A DNA stretch of 64,000 nucleotides from positions 1 through 64,000 of the forward strand of contig CACJLY010000003.1 of assembly GCA_902594335.1 (NCBI GenBank), given 5' to 3'. The first letter of the stretch is position 1. Each line of letters starts with the position of its first letter. Origin of the DNA: an uncultured Pelagibacteraceae bacterium (GTDB lineage: Bacteria; Pseudomonadota; Alphaproteobacteria; Pelagibacterales; Pelagibacteraceae). Made by a program: the position numbers and the translations under genes. Shown piece after piece: positions 1-8,433 of the stretch. Below the pieces are notes generated by a model. It searched no databases. It saw only the letters and a list, made by a program, of their open reading frames with translations, and was not told where the DNA came from.

Positions 1-2
1 TA

Positions 3-239
3 ATGGTAAATGGATTATCAAAATTTTTCTCTCAAAATTCAAATTTTGATGTCAAAATAGTAAATAAAGACGTAGTTTTGTTTAAAGCCTTTAACAATGA
101 TAAAACGTATTCAGAGTCTGCGATAATTACAAGAAAATCAGGCGAATTAATCCACGAAATTACAAAAAACATAAATACAGAAAATTCAGAAAAAGATATT
201 TCAATTTATATTTGTAAGAATAAATCAAAAAATGCCTAA
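3..239 (+). CDS. hypothetical protein, possibly truncated at the window edge
   Basis: A 78-codon frame opens with ATG two bases from the window edge, so the true start may lie outside. The product is polar and Lys/Asn/Ile-rich with no signal peptide, membrane segment or motif I recognise. It runs close to the MORN gene on the same strand (34-base gap containing a T-rich tract) and could be the 3' end of a longer gene. No function is assigned; the coding call rests on position and codon use like its neighbours. Confidence 0.45.
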   Translation: MVNGLSKFFSQNSNFDVKIVNKDVVLFKAFNNDKTYSESAIITRKSGELIHEITKNINTENSEKDISIYICKNKSKNA

Positions 240-273
240 TTTTTTTTTTGGAAATTTTGTGTAATATATTTCC

Positions 274-651
274 ATGAAAAAGCTTATATTTTTTATACTT
301 TTTTCGTCATTAATCACTTCTTTAGCATTAGCAAGAAGTACAGGATGTAAAGAGGGAAATTGTGACAATGGTTATGGTAAGTGGGTTTACACAGATAAAA
401 CAACCTATGAAGGCGAATGGGTAGCTACAAAAAAACATGGCCAAGGAACTGAAACATGGCCGAATGGATATATTTATAAAGGTGAATTTAAAGAAAGTCA
501 GTGGAACGGTATAGGAATTTTATTTTTTCCTGATGGCTCAACCTATGAAGGTGAATGGGCTAATGGTTTTATGAACGGCGAAGGTACTTTTACTTGGTCA
601 GACGGTAAACAAAAAAAAGGTATTTGGAAAAATGGAAGTTTCCAAGAATAG
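274..651 (+). CDS. secreted MORN-repeat protein
   Basis: The 125-residue product begins with a clear signal peptide (about residues 1-20, ending SLALA) followed by a Cys pair (C25, C30) and three consecutive MORN repeats at about residues 45-67, 68-90 and 91-113. These show the Y-x-G-E-[WF] ... G-x-G ... P/S-D/N-G pattern. MORN repeats form elongated beta structures and often mediate protein or lipid contact; in bacterial envelope proteins the partner is usually unknown. The export signal places it in the periplasm or envelope. The last 20 bases overlap the next gene in another frame, suggesting co-translation. Confidence 0.8.
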   Translation: MKKLIFFILFSSLITSLALARSTGCKEGNCDNGYGKWVYTDKTTYEGEWVATKKHGQGTETWPNGYIYKGEFKESQWNGIGILFFPDGSTYEGEWANGFMNGEGTFTWSDGKQKKGIWKNGSFQE

Positions 652-1177
652 TTTTAAAACATTGTCAGAACCAGTTAAGCAATTTGGTGGATTAGTTGGT
701 ATAATTATTCTTATCTTTCTAACTTTTTTTGTTTTAAATAATATTTTTGGTGAAGGTGATGAACTGGTTGCTAAAATGAAAATAGAAGAAGAAAGAATAG
801 CTGAAGAAAGAAAACTTAATAAGCTAATTTCTAGTCTCCCTTCAGGAGTGTTGGTTTCGTTTGATGGCACTGATAATTTTAAATTATCTGACGAATTATA
901 TGAGGCTGTTTGTAAGGCAACTAAACTTATACCTCAACGTGCAATTATGGGTGCGAATTTTCTAAACTTTAGAGCACATGAAATTTATACAATTAATGGA
1001 AATAAAATTGATGAAACATTTGTCAAATGGGACGATGAAAAAAATAAATGTTTTGCAGGTTTCGTTGTAAGTGGAAATAATGTTGGTGTAGATGAAACTA
1101 TTAAAGTAAGTGGTGAAGCTTTGAGTTTTTTAAGCACAGGAATTGATACAAGAGTTTATTTTATTAAAAATTTTTAA
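632..1177 (+). CDS. membrane-anchored hypothetical protein
   Basis: The 181-residue product has one strong transmembrane helix near residues 18-38, then a charged, probably coiled-coil stretch (about 41-66, rich in Glu/Arg/Lys), then a globular C-terminal domain with two cysteines (C94, C140). With a basic N-terminal tail the C-terminal domain is probably periplasmic. The chosen ATG overlaps the MORN gene by 20 bases; a later start would remove the membrane anchor. I do not recognise the family. The overlap with a secreted MORN protein suggests the two work together in the envelope, which is inference. Confidence 0.65.
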   Translation: MEVSKNSFKTLSEPVKQFGGLVGIIILIFLTFFVLNNIFGEGDELVAKMKIEEERIAEERKLNKLISSLPSGVLVSFDGTDNFKLSDELYEAVCKATKLIPQRAIMGANFLNFRAHEIYTINGNKIDETFVKWDDEKNKCFAGFVVSGNNVGVDETIKVSGEALSFLSTGIDTRVYFIKNF

Positions 1178-1182
1178 GGAGG
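1176..1182 (+). promoter_or_regulatory. orphan strong Shine-Dalgarno sequence
   Basis: A consensus AAGGAGG directly overlaps the stop of the preceding gene, but no ATG, GTG or TTG lies at a usable distance. The next gene starts at 1244. Its reading frame is open all the way back to 1178, so a lost start codon or a non-canonical start is possible. Confidence 0.5.
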
Positions 1183-1243
1183 AAAAGTAACAAATTATAG
1201 AGATTTTATTTTATCTGAATTTCGTATAACCTTAATATTATTT

Positions 1244-2275
1244 ATGTCTGAACCAGTAATTAAATGCCAATCTGTTTATAAAATTTTTGGAGCAAACGCT
1301 GAGAGAATGCTTAAAGAAGCAAATGGTAATGTTGATGCTAAAACATTTCAAGATAATGGATGTATTGTAGGAGTTAATAATGCTTCTTTTGAGGTATCAA
1401 AAGGTGAAATGCTCGTTGTAATGGGCTTATCAGGATCAGGTAAATCAACATTATTAAGATGTATTTCTAGATTAACAGACGCTACTGGTGGAAAAATTTT
1501 TATTGAGGGTCAAGACTTGCTTAATTTAAATAACAAGGAACTTATTGATTTAAGAAGAAATAAAATGGGAATGGTTTTTCAAAGTTTTGCACTACTTCCT
1601 CATAAAACAGTCTTAGAAAATATTGCTTTTCCTCTTCAAATTAAGGGTATTAAAACTGAAGATAGCATTAATAAAGCAATGGATATGGTTAAACTTGTTG
1701 GTCTTGATGGAAGAGAAAATTATTTTCCAAGAGAGTTATCTGGAGGACAGCAACAAAGGGTTGGAATTGCAAGATCCTTGGCGGTTGAGCCAGATATATG
1801 GTTCTTAGACGAACCTTTTTCTGCACTAGATCCTTTGATAAGAAAAGAAATGCAAGATGAGTTTTTAAGACTTCAAGAAAAATTACAAAAAACAATTATG
1901 TTTATTACTCATGATTTTGATGAAGCTTTAAAACTTGCTGACCGTATCGCAATTATGAAAGATGGAATAATTGAACAGTTAGATACACCAGCCAATATTG
2001 TTTTAAACCCAGCAACAGAATATGTAAGAAAATTTACAGAGGAAGTTCCGAGAGAAAAAGTTCTATTAATTAAAGATGTAATGGATGAAACAACTTCTTC
2101 TAATATAGGCGATTTAAAAGTTTCAAAAGATGAGATTATAGAAAACGTTGCTGAAAAAATTTTAACTCAAGAAAAAACAGTAGCTGTTATAGATAGCAAA
2201 AATAATGTCGTAGGCTCAATTAATCCTGCAAAAATTATTAACACAGTTTTTGGGGGAAGAAAAAATAATAATTAA
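1244..2275 (+). CDS. proV: glycine betaine/proline-type ABC transporter ATPase (ProV/OpuAA family)
   Basis: This 343-residue ATPase energises a quaternary-amine osmolyte importer. It carries Walker A (GLSGSGKST, residues 61-69), the ABC signature LSGGQQQR (165-172), Walker B ending in E190 and the switch His in ITHDF. The roughly 50-residue N-terminal lead before the core and a C-terminal CBS-like stretch (about 275-335) are typical of ProV rather than generic ATPases. The CBS part in this family senses ionic strength. It lies 3 bases upstream of the permease gene. No binding-protein gene is adjacent; a ProX gene lies about 32 kb away in this window. Confidence 0.9.
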   Translation: MSEPVIKCQSVYKIFGANAERMLKEANGNVDAKTFQDNGCIVGVNNASFEVSKGEMLVVMGLSGSGKSTLLRCISRLTDATGGKIFIEGQDLLNLNNKELIDLRRNKMGMVFQSFALLPHKTVLENIAFPLQIKGIKTEDSINKAMDMVKLVGLDGRENYFPRELSGGQQQRVGIARSLAVEPDIWFLDEPFSALDPLIRKEMQDEFLRLQEKLQKTIMFITHDFDEALKLADRIAIMKDGIIEQLDTPANIVLNPATEYVRKFTEEVPREKVLLIKDVMDETTSSNIGDLKVSKDEIIENVAEKILTQEKTVAVIDSKNNVVGSINPAKIINTVFGGRKNNN

Positions 2276-2278
2276 ATC

Positions 2279-4432
2279 ATGGAAGTTCTAAAAAAATACC
2301 CAAAATTATTTCAATGGTTATTTTTATTGATTGTGTTTTTTGCACTATGCTTTGCAATCGATGTACCTGAAACATATAAATTTATAAGAGGACAGGCTGA
2401 ATTTGTAAAAGACCCTAATCAGAGTGCCTTCGTATTTCTAGGTAAAGAAGTTAGGTATTATGCTTTTGATGTTTTTTGGAGATTGCCACCACTGCTTGGA
2501 TGGTTACCGATTTGGATAAATGATTCATTATTTTTCTTAATGAATGATTGGATGCCAATGGAATTTTGGAACGAAGATACGCAAGAATATAAAACTCGAC
2601 CTCTAGTTTTACAAATAACTAGAAACTTAACTGCATTCATGACTTTTCTAATAGAACTGATTAGAGAGATTTTATTAGGTGGTCTTGAAACAATTGTTGC
2701 TTTTACTAGTTGGGATTGGATTGATGCTAACCCTTGGGCAGAACTGCCAGGCTTACCTTGGACTATTGTAGCAGCTGGATCAGCAATACTTGCTTACAAA
2801 TTAGGAGGTAAAGGATTAGCAATATATGCACTTTTATCAATGACTTACATTTCAATATTTGGGCAATGGAAACCATCTATGCAAACACTTTCTTTTATAT
2901 TAGTTGCAGCACCTCTTTCCTTTATTTTTGGTTTAGGTTTAGGTATTGCGGCATTTAAAAGCAAAAGAGTAGAAAAAGCACTATATCCAATACTTTTAGT
3001 TATGCAGACAATGCCTCAGTATGCGGTATTAGTTCCTGCGCTAGTTCTCTTTGGGGTCGGAGACCATGCTGCAGTAATTATTACAATGATCGTTGCTGTG
3101 CCACCAATGATACTTTTAACTTTATTAGGTTTAAGAGCTGTGCCTCCTGAGGTGATTGAAGCTGGTAGAATGAGTGGATGTAATAACTGGCAACTAATGT
3201 CTAAAGTATTAATTCCAACAGCAAGAAGAGATATTTTAATAGGAGTCAACCAAGTTATAATGGTTTGTTTTTCTATGGCAGTTATTTCTGCATTTATAGG
3301 AGCAAAAGGTTTAGGATTTAATTTATTATTAGCCTTAAATCAGTTGAACATTGGATTAGCATTAGAAGCAGGTCTTTGCATTAGCTTGATTGCAATTCTA
3401 TTAGATAAGATGTCATTAGCATGGGCAAACAAACAAGTTGATTATTTTGGTAATTTAAATTTTTTTCAACGAAATAAAAATTCATTATTCTTTGGTGTTG
3501 TAGTAATAGCAGGTATTCTATTAGCTTACTTTGGATCAATTTATTTTAAAGATGGATATAATTATTTATTCGAAGTTCCACATAACAAAGGAATATCAAC
3601 AGCGAGTTTTTGGAATAAAGGAGTTGACTGGATATTTGATACTTTTTTTGTATATATAAAAGCATTTAATACTTGGCTAATTGTTGATGTGCTCCAACCG
3701 ATGAGAGCTTTGTATTTGCGAATGCCTGCTATAGCTACATTAGTATTAGTTGTTGGAGCTGGATATTTAATTGGTGGAGTTAGATCCGCTTTAGTTGTTT
3801 GTGGTTTGACATTATTCATAGCATTGAGCCCATGGTGGGATAGAGCTTTAGTTACCACATACATGGCAACCTTTGGTGTTATAGTATCATGTATAATTGG
3901 ATTTACTGTTGGAACATTATGTTTTCAAAATAAACACTCAACAAACTTTATGTTAAATATTTGTGATATATTTCAAACTTTTCCATCTTTTGTGTATTTA
4001 ATTCCTGTAATGATGCTTTTTGGAATTACAGATACTTCAGTTTTAATTGCAGTAATAGTTTATGCCACAATACCAGCGACAAGATACACGATAGAGGGGC
4101 TTAGAAGTGTGCCAGCTGGACTACATGATGCTGCAACGATGTCAGGTGTTACAAAGTTTCAAAGATTATTTAAAATAGAATTTCCATTAGCATTTCCACA
4201 CATGATGTTAGGGCTTAATCAAACAATAGTTTTTGCATTATTTATGGTGATTATAGGCGCATTTATTGGGACAGAGGACCTGGGTCAGTATATTTTAAAA
4301 GCTCTATCAGATAAAAAAGGGGCAGGTATTGGATTAACACTTGGAATTTGTGTTGCTTTCATTGGACTAATTTTTGATAATTTAATTAGAACTTGGGTAG
4401 GTAAAAGAAAAAAACATTTAGGTATAGACTAA
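2279..4432 (+). CDS. proW: double-length ProW-type permease of an osmolyte ABC transporter
   Basis: At 717 residues this is about twice the size of a normal ProW. Two complete binding-protein-dependent permease domains are present in one chain. Each has an EAA-type cytoplasmic loop, near residues 290-320 (AGRMSG...IPTARRD) and 612-642 (AATMSG...FPLAFPH), and each ends in a similar 'AFIG..-(K/D)-LG' segment. The N-terminal 180 residues add further hydrophobic helices. The likely role is the membrane channel for glycine betaine, proline betaine or DMSP-like compounds, pairing with the ATPase 3 bases upstream. The fused permease could work as the full transmembrane pair by itself. Confidence 0.88.
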   Translation: MEVLKKYPKLFQWLFLLIVFFALCFAIDVPETYKFIRGQAEFVKDPNQSAFVFLGKEVRYYAFDVFWRLPPLLGWLPIWINDSLFFLMNDWMPMEFWNEDTQEYKTRPLVLQITRNLTAFMTFLIELIREILLGGLETIVAFTSWDWIDANPWAELPGLPWTIVAAGSAILAYKLGGKGLAIYALLSMTYISIFGQWKPSMQTLSFILVAAPLSFIFGLGLGIAAFKSKRVEKALYPILLVMQTMPQYAVLVPALVLFGVGDHAAVIITMIVAVPPMILLTLLGLRAVPPEVIEAGRMSGCNNWQLMSKVLIPTARRDILIGVNQVIMVCFSMAVISAFIGAKGLGFNLLLALNQLNIGLALEAGLCISLIAILLDKMSLAWANKQVDYFGNLNFFQRNKNSLFFGVVVIAGILLAYFGSIYFKDGYNYLFEVPHNKGISTASFWNKGVDWIFDTFFVYIKAFNTWLIVDVLQPMRALYLRMPAIATLVLVVGAGYLIGGVRSALVVCGLTLFIALSPWWDRALVTTYMATFGVIVSCIIGFTVGTLCFQNKHSTNFMLNICDIFQTFPSFVYLIPVMMLFGITDTSVLIAVIVYATIPATRYTIEGLRSVPAGLHDAATMSGVTKFQRLFKIEFPLAFPHMMLGLNQTIVFALFMVIIGAFIGTEDLGQYILKALSDKKGAGIGLTLGICVAFIGLIFDNLIRTWVGKRKKHLGID

Positions 4433-4436
4433 AATT

Positions 4437-5915
4437 GTGAAAAAATTTCTTGTTGCTATCGACCAAGGTACAACATCAACTAGAGTAATTTTATTTGATT
4501 TAGAAGGAAATATAAAATTTACATCTCAATTTGAATTTAATCAATATTTTCCAAAAAATGGATGGGTAGAACATAATCCAAATGAAATTTGGCTTACAAC
4601 TCTTAAAGCTTTAAAAAAAGTAATTAAAAAAGCATCTCTACTTAAAGGAAAAATATTAAGTATTGGAATAACTAACCAGAGAGAGACAACTATTCTTTGG
4701 AACAAGAAAACAGGTAAACCAATATACAATGCAATTGTTTGGCAAGATAGAAGAACGCAAGAATTTTGTGAAAAACTTAAGCAAAAAAAATATGAAAAAA
4801 TTTTTAGAAGAAAAACTGGTTTATTTATTGATCCATATTTTTCAGCTACTAAAATTAAATGGATCTTAGAAAATGTAAAAATTTCTAAGAAACTTCAAAA
4901 ATCTAATAATTTATTATTTGGCACTGTTGATACTTTTTTAATATGGAAACTTACTAATGGACAACATCATTTAACAGATGCAACAAATGCAAGTAGAACA
5001 ATGTTATTTAATATTCATGATAATAAATGGGATAAAGAAATTTTAAAAAAGCTCAATATCTCAAAAAGTATTTTACCTGATGTAAAAAATTCAGCGGATA
5101 ATTTTGGAATAACAAATAAAAAAATAGTTGGATATGAAATTCCTATATCTGCAGTTTTGGGTGATCAACAAGCTGCAGCTGTAGGACAATCTTGTTTTAA
5201 AAAAGGCTCAATTAAAAGTACTTATGGCACAGGTGCTTTTGTAATAATGAATACTGGATCAAAAAAAATTTTTTCAAAAAATAAATTATTAACTACAATT
5301 TGCTACAGATTAAACGGAAAAAATACTTTTGCTCTCGAAGGTTCAATTTTTATCGCTGGAGCAGGTGTTCAATGGCTAAGAGATAAGTTAAAATTAATTA
5401 ATAATGCTTATGACACTGAACAAATTGCTAAATCAAAAAAAAATAACGAAGGCGTTTATGTTGTGCCAGCTTTTAGTGGGATGGGAGCCCCATATTGGAG
5501 ACCTGACGCAAGAGGAATTATAACTGGATTAACTAGAGATAGTGATTGGAAAACCTTAGTAAGAGCAGTTATAGAATCTGTGGCATACCAAAGCTACGAT
5601 CTATTTAATGCTATGAGAAAAGATGGATTAAAACCTAATATAGTGAAAATTGATGGAGGTATGGTGGAAAATAATTGGTTTTCACAGTTTTTGGCAAATA
5701 TTATTGATATTAAAACAGAAAGACCCAAAGTTTTGGAAACCACAGCACTTGGAGTTGCTTTATTTGCTGGATACCAAATAGGAATATTTAAATCATTAGA
5801 TCAAATAAAGAGAAAATGGAAAAAAGATAAAACCTTTAAACCTAAACTAAGTAACTCTGTTAGAAAAAAATTAATTAATGGTTGGAAGTTATCAGTTGAG
5901 AAAACCTTATTGTAA
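4437..5915 (+). CDS. glpK: glycerol kinase
   Basis: Phosphorylates glycerol to sn-glycerol 3-phosphate with ATP. The 492-residue length is normal for the family. Diagnostic segments include the N-terminal phosphate loop (DQGTTSTR), the substrate-contact region NQRETT, the GTGAF nucleotide loop near residue 263 and the C-terminal FGGY-like segment (DGGMVENNWFSQFLAN). The start codon is GTG, four bases after the stop of proW, so the two are probably co-transcribed. Together with the glycerol-3-phosphate dehydrogenase gene 1.4 kb downstream it gives a route from glycerol to dihydroxyacetone phosphate or phospholipid. Confidence 0.95.
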   Translation: MKKFLVAIDQGTTSTRVILFDLEGNIKFTSQFEFNQYFPKNGWVEHNPNEIWLTTLKALKKVIKKASLLKGKILSIGITNQRETTILWNKKTGKPIYNAIVWQDRRTQEFCEKLKQKKYEKIFRRKTGLFIDPYFSATKIKWILENVKISKKLQKSNNLLFGTVDTFLIWKLTNGQHHLTDATNASRTMLFNIHDNKWDKEILKKLNISKSILPDVKNSADNFGITNKKIVGYEIPISAVLGDQQAAAVGQSCFKKGSIKSTYGTGAFVIMNTGSKKIFSKNKLLTTICYRLNGKNTFALEGSIFIAGAGVQWLRDKLKLINNAYDTEQIAKSKKNNEGVYVVPAFSGMGAPYWRPDARGIITGLTRDSDWKTLVRAVIESVAYQSYDLFNAMRKDGLKPNIVKIDGGMVENNWFSQFLANIIDIKTERPKVLETTALGVALFAGYQIGIFKSLDQIKRKWKKDKTFKPKLSNSVRKKLINGWKLSVEKTLL

Positions 5916-5921
5916 ATTCTA

Positions 5922-7250
5922 TTATTTTAAAAAAGTATCCATAGAGTCATCCATCGCAGATGCCCAAGGAGTGTGATGAACAGGAGCTATGGATCCAGTC
6001 ACAGGTGATGAAAAAGATTTGTTTCTATAAGTTGAAATATCATCCATTTTATGATGTTCCCAATCTTTGAAATGTTTTCTTATCAATTCAAAATCAATTT
6101 TTGGGTAATCTGACATATCATGAAGCTCTTTAGTATACTCAGTTTGAAAATCGATCATTTGATCTGGATTTTCTAATTTTTCTTCCATAGAAACCCATTT
6201 AGAAATATCTTTTTCTATTTCACTATCGTTTGGAATTTTAATTTTATTCATTATCACATCCCTTGCAAACCATGCTTGGCAATCAAACATATTAAAAGTA
6301 TGAAATTGATCCTGCATGCCAAGGTACATAAGTTTGTGATTATCTTGCCAAACTACTCCTTTGTATAATTTTGGTGGATATAATCTGTTGTGAGTCTTGA
6401 GACTTAGTTTTTCGTTCAAAAATGGAAAATGATGCAGGTAGCCAGTGCATAATATAATTACATCTGCTTCTTGTTCTGTACCATCTTTAAAAATTGCTTT
6501 GTTACCGTCTAATCTATCTAAATAGTAAACTTCTTTCATACCAGAAGGCCATTTAAAACCCATTGGATTATGTCTATAACCTATGGTTACACTTTTAGCT
6601 CCATATTTATTACATTGTAGAGCAACATCTTCAGCTGAATAACTGCTTCCGAGAACTATCACATTTTTATCTCTAAATTCTTCTGCATCTCTGAAATCAT
6701 GAGAATGCATTATTCTTCCTGGAAAAGAACTCATACCCATGTATTCAGGAATAAATGGAACTGAAAAATGTCCAGTTGAAACAACTACATAATCAAACTT
6801 GTCAGACAAAATTTTATTGTTAGTTTTATCTTGATAGCTAATTTCAAATTTATCTGAATTATAATTTACACTCTTTACACTTGTGCTAAATTTAATTTTG
6901 CTTTTAATGCTTCCTTTACTTACTCTTCCAATTATATAATTATATAATACTTCTCTAGGTGGAAAAGATGGAATAGGTTTTCCAAAATGCTCGTCAAAAG
7001 AATAATCTGCAAATTCCAAACATTCTTTTGGTCCATTTGACCATAAATATCTATACATACTATTGGGGACAGGATCACCATATTGATCTGAACCAGTTCT
7101 CCAACTGTAGTTCCATAGCCCTCCCCAATCATCTTGTTTTTCAAAACACACTATTTCTGGAACTTTTTCTCCTTTTTGCTCAGCATGTTCGAAGGCTCTT
7201 AACATCGATAAACCACAAGGCCCTGCACCAATTATTGCTATTTTATTCAT
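5922..7250 (-). CDS. tmm: trimethylamine monooxygenase (flavin-containing)
   Basis: Oxidises trimethylamine to trimethylamine N-oxide with NADPH, O2 and FAD. The 442-residue protein has the FAD dinucleotide motif GAGPCG (8-13), the FMO signature FPGRIMHSHDF (176-186), the NADPH motif GSSYSAED (201-208) and the downstream LCTGY (267-271). Length and motif layout match characterised bacterial Tmm, including the SAR11 enzyme, and not Baeyer-Villiger enzymes. It is convergent with glpK, six bases apart. No TMAO demethylase (Tdm) gene lies in the window. Other tertiary amines or DMS are known secondary substrates of the family. Confidence 0.88.
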   Translation of the reverse strand: MNKIAIIGAGPCGLSMLRAFEHAEQKGEKVPEIVCFEKQDDWGGLWNYSWRTGSDQYGDPVPNSMYRYLWSNGPKECLEFADYSFDEHFGKPIPSFPPREVLYNYIIGRVSKGSIKSKIKFSTSVKSVNYNSDKFEISYQDKTNNKILSDKFDYVVVSTGHFSVPFIPEYMGMSSFPGRIMHSHDFRDAEEFRDKNVIVLGSSYSAEDVALQCNKYGAKSVTIGYRHNPMGFKWPSGMKEVYYLDRLDGNKAIFKDGTEQEADVIILCTGYLHHFPFLNEKLSLKTHNRLYPPKLYKGVVWQDNHKLMYLGMQDQFHTFNMFDCQAWFARDVIMNKIKIPNDSEIEKDISKWVSMEEKLENPDQMIDFQTEYTKELHDMSDYPKIDFELIRKHFKDWEHHKMDDISTYRNKSFSSPVTGSIAPVHHTPWASAMDDSMDTFLK

Positions 7251-7365
7251 ATAAACTGTATAATTTTAAAAATTTATCTTATTAAACAAATCAAAAAAAA
7301 TAAAACTATTTTTTCTTTAAATTTACTTGTTATTAATGAATAGTTTATTTTTATTGAATTTATTT

Positions 7366-8322
7366 ATGAAAAAAATTCTAATTATTGGAGGGGGAGCTAT
7401 GGGGTCAGCGTTCTCTGTTCCATGTATAGATAATAATAATAAAGTATTTATTACAGAACCACATAGTCAAAGATTTATTAAAAATTTATCATCAAAAAAT
7501 AAATTTCATTCAGGTTTAAAAATTAATCTTTCAAAAAAACTAATATTTAAAAAATATGGTAAGGAATTATTTCTTGAACAATATGATCTTATTGTTATTG
7601 CATTAAGTTTATCAGGTATTAATTTTGTTGGTAAAGAATTAAAAAAGTATAAAGTAAAATCTTCAATTTTAGTTCTTACAAAAGGCCTAAAATATGAAAA
7701 GAAAAATAAAAAAATTACAACTATTTCTCAAACTCTTTTAAAAAATATTCCTAAATTAAATGTATCAGTTTTGAAGGGACCATGTTTAGCTAAAGAATTA
7801 GTGAGAAAAAGTCAAACGAGTGTAATTATAGCTAACAAAAATATTAAAATTGCAAAATTGTTAGGTAAAATGATTTCAACTAAATATTATTTGATAGAAT
7901 ACTCTAAAGATGTAATTGGTGTCGAAATATGTTCAGCAATAAAAAATATTTATTCCATGATAATTGGCTCTGGTTTAAGTTTGAATAAATCTTCAAGTCT
8001 ATTTCAAAAATCACTATCAGAAATGAAATACATAACTAGACAGTTAAAAGGAAAAGAAGAAACAGTTTTAAGTCTAGCAGGAGTTGGAGACCTATATGTA
8101 AGTGCAGCGGGTGGAAGAAATAGCAAAATGGGAAACTATTTAGGACAAGGTTTTACTTTCAAAAGTGCTAAAAAAAAGTTTATGGTAAATGATACAGTGG
8201 AAGGCGAACAACTTGTGAGAGAAATCGCGCCATTTATATTAAAAAAATTTAATTCAAAAAAAATTCCTTTGATGTTCAAAATGATTAGAGCAATTCTAAA
8301 AAATAAAAAATTTTTGATTTAA
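7366..8322 (+). CDS. gpsA: NAD(P)-dependent glycerol-3-phosphate dehydrogenase
   Basis: Interconverts dihydroxyacetone phosphate and glycerol 3-phosphate. From the ATG at 7366 the protein is 318 residues, with the nucleotide loop GGGAMG at residues 8-13, the LKGPCLAKE segment and the conserved catalytic region (EICSAIKNIYSMI, then AGVGDLYVSAAGGRNSKMG). Upstream in-frame TTG (7327) and ATG (7336) codons would add a leader before the Rossmann strand that the family lacks, so 7366 is preferred. Lying near glpK, it may serve both phospholipid synthesis and glycerol catabolism. Confidence 0.9.
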   Translation: MKKILIIGGGAMGSAFSVPCIDNNNKVFITEPHSQRFIKNLSSKNKFHSGLKINLSKKLIFKKYGKELFLEQYDLIVIALSLSGINFVGKELKKYKVKSSILVLTKGLKYEKKNKKITTISQTLLKNIPKLNVSVLKGPCLAKELVRKSQTSVIIANKNIKIAKLLGKMISTKYYLIEYSKDVIGVEICSAIKNIYSMIIGSGLSLNKSSSLFQKSLSEMKYITRQLKGKEETVLSLAGVGDLYVSAAGGRNSKMGNYLGQGFTFKSAKKKFMVNDTVEGEQLVREIAPFILKKFNSKKIPLMFKMIRAILKNKKFLI

Positions 8323-8433
8323 AAATATTATATTTATTGACTTTTTGAATAGGGGAGACTTTTTTTAACTTATTGTCATTCATTTCTCTCGCTGATACAT
8401 TTATTTTTATTAATCAAAGAAAGAGGGGAATCA

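Noticed and set aside
598..870. 90-codon minus-strand frame across the junction of the first genes
   Set aside because: It is antisense to both the MORN gene end and the membrane-anchored protein gene, which have better support (signal peptide, repeats, transmembrane helix).
8337..8371. Promoter for the glycoside operon at TTGACT
   Set aside because: The -35-like hexamer is good, but the only TA-rich -10-like sequences lie at the wrong distance (a T run at 17 bases), so I do not list it.
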